Positions 32,462 to 40,007 of a DNA stretch of 64,000 nucleotides are shown here, piece by piece (positions within the stretch are counted from its first letter, which is position 1; each line of letters opens with the position of its first letter). The stretch is from JAKFEW01 sp036675505. Lineage in GTDB: Bacteria; Cyanobacteriota; Sericytochromatia; S15B-MN24; JAQBPE01. The notes below the pieces were generated by a model that made no database searches, was not told the DNA's origin, and saw only the letters and a list, made by a program, of their open reading frames with translations. The stretch lies in assembly GCA_036675505.1 (NCBI GenBank), contig JAKFEW010000084.1, positions 18,538 to 82,537 on the forward strand, given 5' to 3'. The translations under genes were made by a program, and so were the position numbers.

Positions 32462-33151
32462 TCAGGTCTCGAGCGAAAACGGCGTGAAGCTCACGTCGCG
32501 GTCGAAGTGATCTTCCCCTTCCGCCCGCTTCAGCCACCCGCACACCGCATACGTGAGCGGCGTCGCGACGACCTCGCCGCCCACCTTGATCACGTACTCC
32601 GTCACCATCACCGTGAGCAGCAGGCCCGGCGACCACTCGCCCCAGAAGGCCAGCGGATAGAAGATCAACGAGTCCACCCCCACGCCCACCAGCGACGACC
32701 CGATCGTCCGCACCCAGAGCAGCGCGCCGTCGGTCATCACCTTGAGCTTCGCCAGCACGAACGCGTTCACGAACTCGCCGGCCACGAACGCGATCAGCGA
32801 CGCCAGCACGATGCGCGGCGCGAGCCCGAAGACCTTCTCGTAGGCGGCTTGGTCGGGCCAGTCGGGGGCCGGCGGCATCGCCGTGATCGTCGCGGTGACC
32901 AGCGCCGCGAAGACCAGGCCCGCGAGCCCGATCCACACGGCCCGCCGGGCGTGGGCGTAGCCGTAGACCTCGGTGAGCACGTCGTTGAAGAGGTAGATGA
33001 AGGGATAGAAGAAGATGCCCGCACCGACCGTCAGGCCGCCGATCTGCGTGACCTTCGGCCCGCCCGCGGTGGTCGAGACGACCAAGACGATGACGAACGC
33101 CGCCGCCACGAGGTCGTAATAGCGATATTCGTGCCTGGCGCGCTCGGGCAT
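32462..33151 (-). CDS. Queuosine-precursor transporter, VUT family (YhhQ-like)
   Basis: A 229-residue membrane protein with about six hydrophobic segments. The motifs FYPFIYLFNDVLTEVYGY and FVAGEFVNAFVLAKLK near residue 125, and WVRTIGSSLVGVGVDSLIF, are hallmarks of the VUT/YhhQ family, which imports 7-cyano-7-deazaguanine or related queuosine precursors. GGAGG lies about 6 bases before the ATG. I looked for a preQ1 riboswitch in the short upstream region and saw none. No queuosine synthesis gene is nearby. Confidence 0.9.
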   Translation of the reverse strand: MPERARHEYRYYDLVAAAFVIVLVVSTTAGGPKVTQIGGLTVGAGIFFYPFIYLFNDVLTEVYGYAHARRAVWIGLAGLVFAALVTATITAMPPAPDWPDQAAYEKVFGLAPRIVLASLIAFVAGEFVNAFVLAKLKVMTDGALLWVRTIGSSLVGVGVDSLIFYPLAFWGEWSPGLLLTVMVTEYVIKVGGEVVATPLTYAVCGWLKRAEGEDHFDRDVSFTPFSLET

Positions 33152-33207
33152 GGGCCGTCCTCCGGACGTCAGGATCCCATGATCGTGCCCGCGACGAGGT
33201 TAAGGTG

Positions 33208-33216
33208 TGGTAAAAT
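33208..33216 (+). promoter_or_regulatory. Extended -10 promoter (TGgTAAAAT) of the HMA gene
   Basis: TG-N-TAAAAT stands out in GC-rich sequence 48 bases before the start at 33264, leaving a normal leader with GAGGAG 8 bases before the ATG. The -35 region is weak. Confidence 0.5.
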
Positions 33217-33263
33217 CCGTGGACGTCGCTCAGCCGCCAGTTCCCGACCGAGGAGTTCGTTCC

Positions 33264-33728
33264 ATGCGCAAATTGTTCCTGCTGCCCCTGGCCGCCCTGT
33301 CGGCCTTCCTGCTGACCGCCACCCCCGCGCTCGCCTGTGGCACCGACAAGAACTGCGGCGGCGTCTGCACCACGGAGTCGATCAAGCTGCCCGCGAAGGC
33401 CGTGAAGGGCGAGGTCGTGAAGTCGGTCTACGCCGTCTCGGGCCTCAAGTGCCAGAACTGCGTCAACGGCGTCACCAAGAAGCTGCGCGACGTGGACGGC
33501 GTCGCGCAAGTCGAGGTGAGCCTCACGGCCCACACCGCGACCGTGACCCACGGCAAGGGCCAGGCCGATCTCGCCGCCCTGAACGCGGCGCTCAAGGGCC
33601 ACTTCAAGCTCGCGGCCAGTGGGTCCGCCCCGGCGGGGGTGCCCGCTGCGGCGCCCGCCGCGGCGCCGGCGGCCGATGTCGCCCCGGCGGCCTGCCCGGT
33701 CGAGCAGAAGGCCGAGCAGGCCCACTGA
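33264..33728 (+). CDS. Exported heavy-metal-associated (HMA) domain protein
   Basis: A 154-residue protein with a Sec signal peptide (MRKLFLLPLAALSAFLLT, cleavage near ALA-CG). An N-terminal Cys cluster (CGTDKNCGGVC) is followed by an HMA domain (about 50-115) with the metal-binding pair in GLKCQNC and a Pro/Ala-rich tail ending with one further Cys. HMA domains bind Cu(I), Hg(II) or similar ions; a periplasmic metallochaperone or scavenger is likely. GAGGAG precedes the start. The longer frame beginning at 33207 lacks a ribosome site and would bury the signal peptide. Confidence 0.85.
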   Translation: MRKLFLLPLAALSAFLLTATPALACGTDKNCGGVCTTESIKLPAKAVKGEVVKSVYAVSGLKCQNCVNGVTKKLRDVDGVAQVEVSLTAHTATVTHGKGQADLAALNAALKGHFKLAASGSAPAGVPAAAPAAAPAADVAPAACPVEQKAEQAH

Positions 33729-33738
33729 CCGCTGGGCT

Positions 33739-33762
33739 CGCGGGGGGCGCTGCCCCCCCGCG
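33739..33762. terminator. Strong GC hairpin between convergent genes
   Basis: A 10-bp GC stem with a 3-4 base loop sits between the convergent HMA and pseudopilin genes. There is no long T-run on either side (only CTTATT on the plus side), so it may act as a bidirectional terminator or as an mRNA 3'-end stabiliser. Confidence 0.55.
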
Positions 33763-33764
33763 GC

Positions 33765-34439
33765 TTATTGGCTCTGGACCTTGTCCTGCAGGTTGGTGCG
33801 CACGCCCGTGTTGAGGTAGTACTTGCCCGCGGCGGTGCTGCGCGGAATGAGCGCACCGAGGCCATACATCACGAAGCTGGAGCCGTCGCTATCGTAGATG
33901 ACGGCGCCTTGCAGGTCCTTGGCGTCCGTGGTCGGCACCTCCGTGAACGCGCCGGGCGCCGGCAGCTCGGCGCCTGGCGCCGGTGAGGCCCCCATCTTCG
34001 GCCAGGTCCCCGTCTTGAGGGTGCCCACGCCGCCGTTGGGGCGGGAAACCCAGCTCTGCTGCTCGCTCGTGGCGTAGAAGAACGAGCCGCGCACGATCGC
34101 TTTCGAGTGGCCGATGCCCGAGTTCGGGTAGGGGTTCGGCGGCATCTTGCCTTCCACCATGTAGTCGGCGAGGCCCACGTCCTTGGCGGTGAAGGCCTTG
34201 TTGTAGAAGGGCGGCTTGGGGATGCGCGAGTCGTTCTCGCCGGCGTAACTCTCCAGTGAAATCGCGAGCGAGGCCACGTTCGCGCGGTGGCTGGCGGCGC
34301 GGGTCGAGTCGATCGCCCGTTTGTAAGTCACGCGGCCGATCGAGATCAGGGTGCCGATGATGAGCACCACGACCAGGATCTCGAGCAGCGTGAAGCCGCC
34401 GCGCGTGCCGCAGCGACGGTCGCAGGCGCGCAAGCTCAT
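33765..34439 (-). CDS. Type IV pilin/pseudopilin-like protein
   Basis: A 224-residue protein with a class III signal: a short basic leader, the prepilin peptidase site GG^FTLLEILVVVLIIG (Glu at +5), and an N-terminal hydrophobic helix. A soluble domain follows, with many aromatic residues and a Pro-rich loop near 150. Such proteins are assembled by type II secretion or type IV pilus machinery. No other secretion genes are in view. Its start overlaps the upstream stop (ATGA), so it is translationally coupled to the small anchored protein and belongs to a three-gene operon led by a repeat lipoprotein. Confidence 0.85.
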   Translation of the reverse strand: MSLRACDRRCGTRGGFTLLEILVVVLIIGTLISIGRVTYKRAIDSTRAASHRANVASLAISLESYAGENDSRIPKPPFYNKAFTAKDVGLADYMVEGKMPPNPYPNSGIGHSKAIVRGSFFYATSEQQSWVSRPNGGVGTLKTGTWPKMGASPAPGAELPAPGAFTEVPTTDAKDLQGAVIYDSDGSSFVMYGLGALIPRSTAAGKYYLNTGVRTNLQDKVQSQ

Positions 34440-34897
34440 GGCACGCGCACCTGGATGACGACGGGCATATCGCCGTACACGGCCACCTCGCCGAGCTCGT
34501 TCAACAGCTCCAGCGCGGGCGCGGTCGGGGTCCCCGCGAGCCTGAGCGCGTGCGGCTTCTTCTCGCCCGGCCCGACGATCGGGACCTTCGGCCCGCGGTC
34601 CTTCGCGATCGCCTTCGTGAGCTCCGCAGGCGTCGGCGGGCGATGCTGTTTCGTGTAGAAGGCCTCGAAGGCCATCTGGGCGCGTGGAATCATGGCGATG
34701 TCGGCCACGGCGGGGCGATCGCCCTGGAGCGGGTCCGGCGCGCGGCCGGCCACGGCGGCGGCGACGAGGACGCCGCCTGCGGCCACGACCAGCACCGCGA
34801 TTCGAAGGCGCAGGGCGCGCCGCTGATCGGGGATCGCCGCCGCGGACAGATCGGGCGCGATCGTGGGTGGGGATGGGTTCACGTCTGCGGTGGTCAT
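34436..34897 (-). CDS. Small membrane-anchored hypothetical protein
   Basis: A 153-residue protein with a Pro-rich cytoplasmic N-terminus (about 1-30), one membrane segment (IAVLVVAAGGVLVAAAVAG, about 34-52) and a C-terminal outside domain. Start 34897 is preferred because GAGGG lies about 8 bases upstream and it comes 13 bases after the lipoprotein stop. The gene sits between a repeat lipoprotein and a pseudopilin with an ATGA overlap, so it may assist pilus or secretion function. No family was recognised. Confidence 0.7.
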   Translation of the reverse strand: MTTADVNPSPPTIAPDLSAAAIPDQRRALRLRIAVLVVAAGGVLVAAAVAGRAPDPLQGDRPAVADIAMIPRAQMAFEAFYTKQHRPPTPAELTKAIAKDRGPKVPIVGPGEKKPHALRLAGTPTAPALELLNELGEVAVYGDMPVVIQVRVP

Positions 34898-34910
34898 CAG
34901 CGGGCCCTCG

Positions 34911-36332
34911 TCAGGGCGCCTTGCCGTCGGGCGCCGGGTCGGGGATGTCGATCTGGAGCGGCGGCGTCGCATCATCGAAGGTGACCACGTAGGTCACGGA
35001 CGCGTCGGCCCGCGTGGTGAGAGTGGCCTGGCCGATCGGCGCGCCGTTCAAGGTGAGCTTGCCCTGGTAAGGCACCGTGCGCGAGGCGCGCGCGAGCTCC
35101 AGCGCGTAGCCGTCGCGCAGGGTCAGCCTGAGCTGATGCTCGCTGCCCGCGATCGTGGTCCGGCGCTCGAAGAGCAGCGTGCCATCGTTGGTCGTGAAAC
35201 GGCTCGCGCCGCCCAGGGTGGCGAGCGGATCGGCGAGGTCGACGCCGACGCCGCGGTCGGCGACGTTACGCACCACCTGCGAGAACGTGCCCTGCTCGAC
35301 CGCGCCCAGGTGCTCGAAGCGCACGCTGAATTCGCCCGCGGGGGGCTCCACCGTGAACTTGAGCTTCTCGACCACGATCTTCAACTTGGAGTTCGGCTCC
35401 TCGAGCTCCGAGGGGGCGTGGGTGAGCGAGAGCAGCTGGCCGGCCTCGTTGTAAAGCTCGTCGTAGGCGAGGAAGCCGCGGCGGCGCTGATCGCCGCCGT
35501 AGACGAGCTGCCGCTCGGTGTGGCTCGAACGCAAGGAGCCGTCCGCGTGGTTCGCGATCTGGGAGACGAGCACCTGCTCGAGCGGCCGGCGTTCAGCGTT
35601 CACGACCACGATGCGCTGCGTGCCGTCGGCCCGATCGAAGGCCACCGCCGTCGTGCCGTCCGGTAAGGCGATCTCCTGAGGCACGGTCTCGCCGGTCGCA
35701 GGTGCGAGCGAAAAGGCCGGGGGCGCAAGCTGGGCCAGGCGAAAGGCCGCGCCGCCGTTCGAGATGGCCTGGCCACCATTGTTGCTCATGACCCCGGCGG
35801 CGTTGTTCGCGAGCAAGCCGCTCGCGTTGTTCGCGAGGATCGCGCCCGCGTTGTTGGAGACCACGCGCGCGCCGTTGTTCGAGATGATCTGGGCCGCCGC
35901 CCGCGTGTGCCCGATCGCCGCCAGATCGCGGAGCTGCACGGCGAAGGTGGCATGTGGGCCCGTGAAAGAGCCACCGCCATTCGGGATGATGTTGCCGCCA
36001 CCGTTCGGCACGATGTTGCCGCCGCCGTTCGGCACGATGTTGCCACCGCCGTTCGGCACAATATTGCCGCCACCGTTCGGCACGATGTTGCCGCCACCAT
36101 TCGGCACGATGTTGCCGCCACCATTCGGCACGATGTTGCCGCCGCCCTTGGAGACGATGTTGCCGCCCCCCTTGGAAACGATGGCCGCGCCGCCGGCCTT
36201 GCCCGGCGAAGGCAGGGCCTTCGGCAAGGTGCCGGACGGCGTGAGGGTGCAAGCGGCGAGTAGCGACGTCAGCGCGCTTGCGGCCAACAAAGGCCCGCCG
36301 CGGTTCCATGAAATCGTCGATCGATCCGGCAC
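34911..36332 (-). CDS. Lipoprotein with GGGNIVPN octapeptide repeats and NNG repeats
   Basis: A 473-residue lipoprotein starting at GTG 36332, with AGGGGG 6 bases upstream. The signal ends in a lipobox (TSLLAAC). About eight octapeptides of type GGGNIVPN (about 50-113) are followed by a second repeat region of the form (I/V)(I/V/L)(S/A)NN(G/A) (ISNNGARVVSNNAGAI and onward, about 145-190) that ends in AAFRLAQ. The C-terminal 270 residues are beta-rich and lack a known domain. The NNG repeat links it to lipoproteins at 49.0 and 60.6 kb. It heads an operon with a membrane-anchored protein and a pseudopilin, so it may be an outer-membrane partner of that system. Function unknown. Confidence 0.8.
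   Translation of the reverse strand: MPDRSTISWNRGGPLLAASALTSLLAACTLTPSGTLPKALPSPGKAGGAAIVSKGGGNIVSKGGGNIVPNGGGNIVPNGGGNIVPNGGGNIVPNGGGNIVPNGGGNIVPNGGGNIIPNGGGSFTGPHATFAVQLRDLAAIGHTRAAAQIISNNGARVVSNNAGAILANNASGLLANNAAGVMSNNGGQAISNGGAAFRLAQLAPPAFSLAPATGETVPQEIALPDGTTAVAFDRADGTQRIVVVNAERRPLEQVLVSQIANHADGSLRSSHTERQLVYGGDQRRRGFLAYDELYNEAGQLLSLTHAPSELEEPNSKLKIVVEKLKFTVEPPAGEFSVRFEHLGAVEQGTFSQVVRNVADRGVGVDLADPLATLGGASRFTTNDGTLLFERRTTIAGSEHQLRLTLRDGYALELARASRTVPYQGKLTLNGAPIGQATLTTRADASVTYVVTFDDATPPLQIDIPDPAPDGKAP
35976..36176 (-). repeat. 24-bp tandem repeat (about eight units) within the lipoprotein gene
   Basis: Eight consecutive 24-base units encode GGGNI(V/I)(P/S)(N/K). Six carry TTCGGCAC on the plus strand and the outer ones diverge. 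Since 24 is a multiple of three, unit gain or loss keeps the frame. There are no spacers, so this is a coding minisatellite and not a CRISPR. Confidence 0.9.
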
Positions 36333-36476
36333 GGGTACCCCCTCGATCCCTTGCTCGCTCTGGAGATGTACCCGAGATATGTCACCTTCGACCGGAATGC
36401 GCGACGATCGCAGCGCGGCCATCGCGTCGGGGTACATGAAACGCACGCCCGCCCGCACACCCAGGAGCCTTCCGGC

Positions 36477-37697
36477 ATGATTCCGGCCTCTCGCGTGGCC
36501 CGTTCGCTGGTTCTCATGTTGCTCGTCGCGCTCGCCGGCTGTCAGCCGCCCGGCCAGACGGGCGGCGAAGTCACGCTGGCGCGGCGGCATGCGGGTCCAG
36601 GCGCCCACCCGACGGCGCCGGCCGGTGAGGATCCACCCCTGCGCGGGGGCCCCTTCCTGCCGCCCGATCAGCCGGCACCGCTGCCGAGCGCCGCGCCCCG
36701 ACCGTCCACGAGCCCAACGACGAGCCCGGCCGCGAGCCCGGCCGGTCTCCCGGCACCCGACGCGCCGGCGAGCCCCGCGGCGCTGCCCAGCGCCGGCGCG
36801 GATGCCTCCTCGCCCGCGCCGGACCCGTCGCCCACACCGGCCGCCACACCATCGCCGCCGCCCGTGGCCTCGCCTTCGCCCACGGCTGCGGCCTCCGCGC
36901 CGCCCCCTTCGCCGACGCCCGTGCCGACGCCGCGTCCCTCGCCGCTGGCCCGCTCGGAGGAGGACCGCGTCGACGACGAAGCCGGCTATCAAATCCATGT
37001 GGTCTACGCCGTGCCATCGGACGGCGACGACCGCGGCTTCGACACCGACGGCTCGATCACGCGCTCGGTCTACACCTTCGACGACTGGCTCTTCCGCAAG
37101 ACCAAGCGGCAGCGGCTGCGCTTCGATCGATCGGGCGGCGCGCTCGACGTCTCCTACGTGCGCCTCACCGAGACCGACGCGGCGCTCGCCGCCAACCGGC
37201 GCCGGCTGCGCGACGCGATCGAGCGCGGCCTGCGCGAGCGCGGCTTCCGGCATCCGCAGAAGATGTACGCCGTCTACTACGACGGGACCAACCCCGAGGT
37301 CTGCGGCGGCGCGCCCTGGCCGCCCACGGTGCCGGGCACGGTGGCCGCGCTCTACCTCAAAGGCGAGCCGGGCTGCGACAGCACCGGCTGGACCCCGGAC
37401 GGCGTGGAGATGACCTACCGCGAGTTCGCGATGCTCCACGAGCTGGTCCACGGCTTCGGCTTCGTGCCGCGTACGGCGCCCCATCACACGATGGAGGGGC
37501 ACACCTCGGGGTCTTATGCCGACCTCATGTATACCGGCAGCGAGACCTGGATCCCGCGCGTGCTCGACAGCACGAAGGAAATCTACGACCACGGCCGCAC
37601 GGACACGCTCGACCTCGCGAAGAGCGTCTTCCTCACGCCTTCGGCGCCGGATGCCGCGCCGCCGCCGATCTGGAGCACCTCGGTCGGCAGTCCTTAG
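36477..37697 (+). CDS. Lipoprotein with HELVH metalloprotease-like domain
   Basis: A 406-residue protein with a lipoprotein signal (lipobox ALAGC at about residues 19-23), a long Pro/Ala/Ser/Thr-rich linker (about 30-160) and a folded domain (about 165-395). That domain contains LHELVHGFGFV, an HExxH zinc site, preceded by YREFAM and followed by HHTMEGHTSG, where a third ligand may lie. The start at 36477 has AGGAG 9 bases upstream; the earlier in-frame ATGs precede no signal peptide. It is divergent from the repeat-lipoprotein operon. A surface-anchored zinc peptidase is the best guess, but no named family was recognised. Confidence 0.7.
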   Translation: MIPASRVARSLVLMLLVALAGCQPPGQTGGEVTLARRHAGPGAHPTAPAGEDPPLRGGPFLPPDQPAPLPSAAPRPSTSPTTSPAASPAGLPAPDAPASPAALPSAGADASSPAPDPSPTPAATPSPPPVASPSPTAAASAPPPSPTPVPTPRPSPLARSEEDRVDDEAGYQIHVVYAVPSDGDDRGFDTDGSITRSVYTFDDWLFRKTKRQRLRFDRSGGALDVSYVRLTETDAALAANRRRLRDAIERGLRERGFRHPQKMYAVYYDGTNPEVCGGAPWPPTVPGTVAALYLKGEPGCDSTGWTPDGVEMTYREFAMLHELVHGFGFVPRTAPHHTMEGHTSGSYADLMYTGSETWIPRVLDSTKEIYDHGRTDTLDLAKSVFLTPSAPDAAPPPIWSTSVGSP

Positions 37698-37709
37698 GGA
37701 GAAGGCACC

Positions 37710-38438
37710 TCAGGCCTCCGGCGCGAATTCCTCGAGGTGCAGGCGGGTCTTGTGGCCATGCACGCGATCGCCGGTCATGGTCTTGCCCTGGAAGTAGTCC
37801 TTCTGCCAATCGGCGTCGGTGCGCGTGGGGTCCTTGAGGAAGTCCGTTCGGCTCGCCGACCAGCGCTTGAACGCCTCATGCAGGTCCGGGTTCGACGTGA
37901 GCGGCATGATGCGCGGGGCGAGTGCTTCGAGCAGCGACGTCGGGTACGGCAGGAGCTGGCAAATCGGCGCGCCCTTGCGGAAGCGCACGGGCCGGCCGGC
38001 CGTCGCGAGTTTCCAGTCCATCGCGAACCCCGCCTGGGCCTCGCCGGTGTCGAGGTACTGATCGAGCGCGTGCGCGCCCGGCACCGCGAGATTGGTGGGG
38101 CCGCGCACCAGCAGGCCGTAGCCGGGATCGGCGCGGAACAGATAAGGGATGCGGAACGACACCACGCCGCGGTCGTAGCGCTCGCCGATGAACCCGGCCC
38201 AGCGCGCGGCCTCGGCCGGGTCGTCGGCCTGGAAGTCGATGGCGGTGCCGTCCCAGGTCGCCTCGAAATCGAGCGGGCACGTGATCGCCCAGCCCGCCTG
38301 GTTCGCCATCGAGAGCGGCAGGCAGCGGTAGGCGAAGCGCGACACGGTCTCGTCCATCCATTGCCGGCCGATGTCGGCCGGCACGAGGTCGAAGCCGGGG
38401 GATTCGATCTGGGCGTAGCGCGTCGCTCGCAGCTCCAT
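37710..38438 (-). CDS. DUF6065-like protein, copy 2
   Basis: A 242-residue protein homologous to its upstream neighbour: NQAGWAITCPLDFEATWDG, FRIPYLFRADPGYGLLVRGP and FRKGAPICQLLPYP align with equivalent segments there. The pattern matches what I remember of DUF6065, which has no assigned function. Start 38438 is preferred over 38444 because GAGGAG then lies 7 bases upstream. It follows the first copy by 15 bases on the same strand, so the two are co-transcribed and probably arose by tandem duplication, now strongly diverged. Confidence 0.75.
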   Translation of the reverse strand: MELRATRYAQIESPGFDLVPADIGRQWMDETVSRFAYRCLPLSMANQAGWAITCPLDFEATWDGTAIDFQADDPAEAARWAGFIGERYDRGVVSFRIPYLFRADPGYGLLVRGPTNLAVPGAHALDQYLDTGEAQAGFAMDWKLATAGRPVRFRKGAPICQLLPYPTSLLEALAPRIMPLTSNPDLHEAFKRWSASRTDFLKDPTRTDADWQKDYFQGKTMTGDRVHGHKTRLHLEEFAPEA

Positions 38439-38453
38439 GGCCATTCTCCTCGC

Positions 38454-39140
38454 TCAGCGCTCGAAGCGCTTGAGGCGCAGGCGCGCCTTGCCGGGGGCAG
38501 CCGCCGTGTCGAGGCCCGGGCCCTCGGCGGGCAGGACGTTCCGCCAGCGTCCGTCCTGTGAGACCACGGGCTGTCCAGGCGCACCGGCGGCGGCCGCCTC
38601 GAGCAGCTGCGGCCGGGTCTCCTCGAGCAGCGCGAGCGGATAGGGCACGATCATGCAGATCGGATCGCCCTTCTTGAAGCCCACCGATCGGTTAGGCTCC
38701 AGGATCCGCCAGTTCATCGTGAAGCTCGACTCGAGCCAGTCGGCCTCGACCAGGCCGTCGAGCGGCTGCATGTGCGCGATCCAGAAGTTCGTCGCGCCGC
38801 GCACGAACAGGCCGTGGCCCGGCGGCGTGCGGAAGAGGTAGGGGATGCTCACGGTCAGCACGCCGTGGCCGAAGGCATTCGAGAAGAACCCGTAATACAG
38901 GTCGCGATCGCGGTCGTTGGAGTACGACGTGATGCCCTGGTGCGGCCGTATGTCACCGTTCCAGGTGAAGTTGATGTCGATCGGGCAGCGCAGCACCCAG
39001 CCGGCCTGGTTGGCGCGCGCGATCGCAGGATGACGGGCAGCCGTCAGGCGCTTCTCGCCTTCCATCCAGTCGCGCTTGAGGTCCGCCGGCTCGAGCGGCA
39101 GCGGGGTGACATCGGGAACGGCGTACGCGATGAAGTCCAA
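38454..39140 (-). CDS. DUF6065-like protein, copy 1
   Basis: A 228-residue protein with NQAGWVLRCPIDINFTWNG, VSIPYLFRTPPGHGLFVRG, FTMNWRILEP and FKKGDPICMIVPYP, the conserved pattern of DUF6065-like proteins. The most likely start is TTG at 39140, with GAGGA 9 bases upstream: the protein aligns with the family from there, and no ATG or GTG fits. It precedes its diverged paralogue by 15 bases. DUF6065 genes occur singly in most genomes I recall, so a tandem pair is of interest. Function unknown. Confidence 0.75.
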   Translation of the reverse strand: MDFIAYAVPDVTPLPLEPADLKRDWMEGEKRLTAARHPAIARANQAGWVLRCPIDINFTWNGDIRPHQGITSYSNDRDRDLYYGFFSNAFGHGVLTVSIPYLFRTPPGHGLFVRGATNFWIAHMQPLDGLVEADWLESSFTMNWRILEPNRSVGFKKGDPICMIVPYPLALLEETRPQLLEAAAAGAPGQPVVSQDGRWRNVLPAEGPGLDTAAAPGKARLRLKRFER

Positions 39141-39269
39141 GGGACGCGGTCCTCGGCGGGCCGGGCGGGAACGAGCGCATGTTACCCCGTCCGCCCGGGA
39201 AAAATCCGCCGGGGCGTCGCGGCCGTATGACAGGGCGTGGACCCCGAGCTTTTGCGAGAGGAATTTGCT

Positions 39270-39890
39270 ATGCGCTTGCGCTGGGTGGCTGTCGCCATGA
39301 CGTTCCTGGGACTGGCCGCGGCGTTCCCGTTCGGCGAGCGGTCGGCGGCGACGCAGATCATGAAAGTCGAGCAGGCCACGCTCGGCGGCGGGTGCTTCTG
39401 GTGCCTCGAGGCCGCGTTCGAGCAGCTGCGCGGCGTCGATTCCGTCGAGTCCGGCTACGCCGGCGGGCGGCAAGGCGAGCCCACGTACGAGCAGGTCTGC
39501 GGCGGCCGCACGGGCCACGCCGAGGTGGTGCGCATCAGCTACAATCCCCGCGAGATCGCCTACCGCGACCTGCTGCGGGCGTTCTTCTTGATCCACGACC
39601 CCACCACCAAGGACCGCCAGGGCAACGACGTGGGCTCGCAGTACCGCTCGATCGTGCTCACGCACACGCCCGCGCAGGCCGAAGTCGCCCGCGCGGTCAT
39701 CAAGGAGCTCGCGCCGCAGCTCGGCAAGCCGATCACCACCGAGGTGCGGGCGCTCGACCGCTTCTGGCGCGCCGAAGCGCACCACCAGGACTACTTCGCG
39801 CGCCACCCCGACCAGCCCTACTGCGCCTTCGTGGTCGCGCCAAAAGTCGAGAAGCTGCGCCACGCCTTCGTGGACCGGCTCAAGCGGTAA
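39270..39890 (+). CDS. msrA: Peptide methionine sulfoxide reductase A, exported form
   Basis: A 206-residue MsrA with the catalytic GGCFWCLEAAF (nucleophile Cys near residue 43), the GYAGG and VGSQYRS motifs and a late HHQDYF. It reduces the S-epimer of methionine sulfoxide in proteins. About 28 extra N-terminal residues form a hydrophobic signal (MRLRWVAVAMTFLGLAAAFP), so it likely acts in the periplasm or on the membrane. Start 39270 has AGGAA about 6 bases upstream; a start at 39360 would give a cytoplasmic form. It is divergent from the DUF6065-like pair. Confidence 0.93.
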   Translation: MRLRWVAVAMTFLGLAAAFPFGERSAATQIMKVEQATLGGGCFWCLEAAFEQLRGVDSVESGYAGGRQGEPTYEQVCGGRTGHAEVVRISYNPREIAYRDLLRAFFLIHDPTTKDRQGNDVGSQYRSIVLTHTPAQAEVARAVIKELAPQLGKPITTEVRALDRFWRAEAHHQDYFARHPDQPYCAFVVAPKVEKLRHAFVDRLKR

Positions 39891-39914
39891 CGGGGCGAAG
39901 CACTGCAGCAAAAA

Positions 39915-39931
39915 TTAAAGCGAAGTTAACG
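39915..39931 (+). promoter_or_regulatory. Direct repeat TTAA-N7-TTAACG upstream of the C39-like gene
   Basis: TTAA at 39915-39918 and TTAACG at 39926-39931 match the consensus arrangement known for CtrA (TTAA-N7-TTAAC) and other tandem-site response regulators. It lies 76 bases before the start at 40008, as does its near match before the gene at 30763. CtrA itself belongs to Alphaproteobacteria, so the binding protein here is probably a different one. Confidence 0.35.
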
Positions 39932-40007
39932 AGCTTCCTTTCGGCTGCAACCAAGTTCCGAGGGGGACGGGGCGATAACCACCTCCGAGCGTGAGAGGAG
40001 CCCCGCG

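Noticed and set aside
33152..33263. preQ1 riboswitch ahead of the queuosine-precursor transporter
   Set aside because: The leader is short and I could not find the hairpin plus A-rich tail of preQ1-I, or a preQ1-II/III-like fold.
35976..36176. Possible CRISPR array from regular 24-bp repeats
   Set aside because: Units are directly adjacent with no spacers, stay in frame, and encode a regular octapeptide in a lipoprotein.
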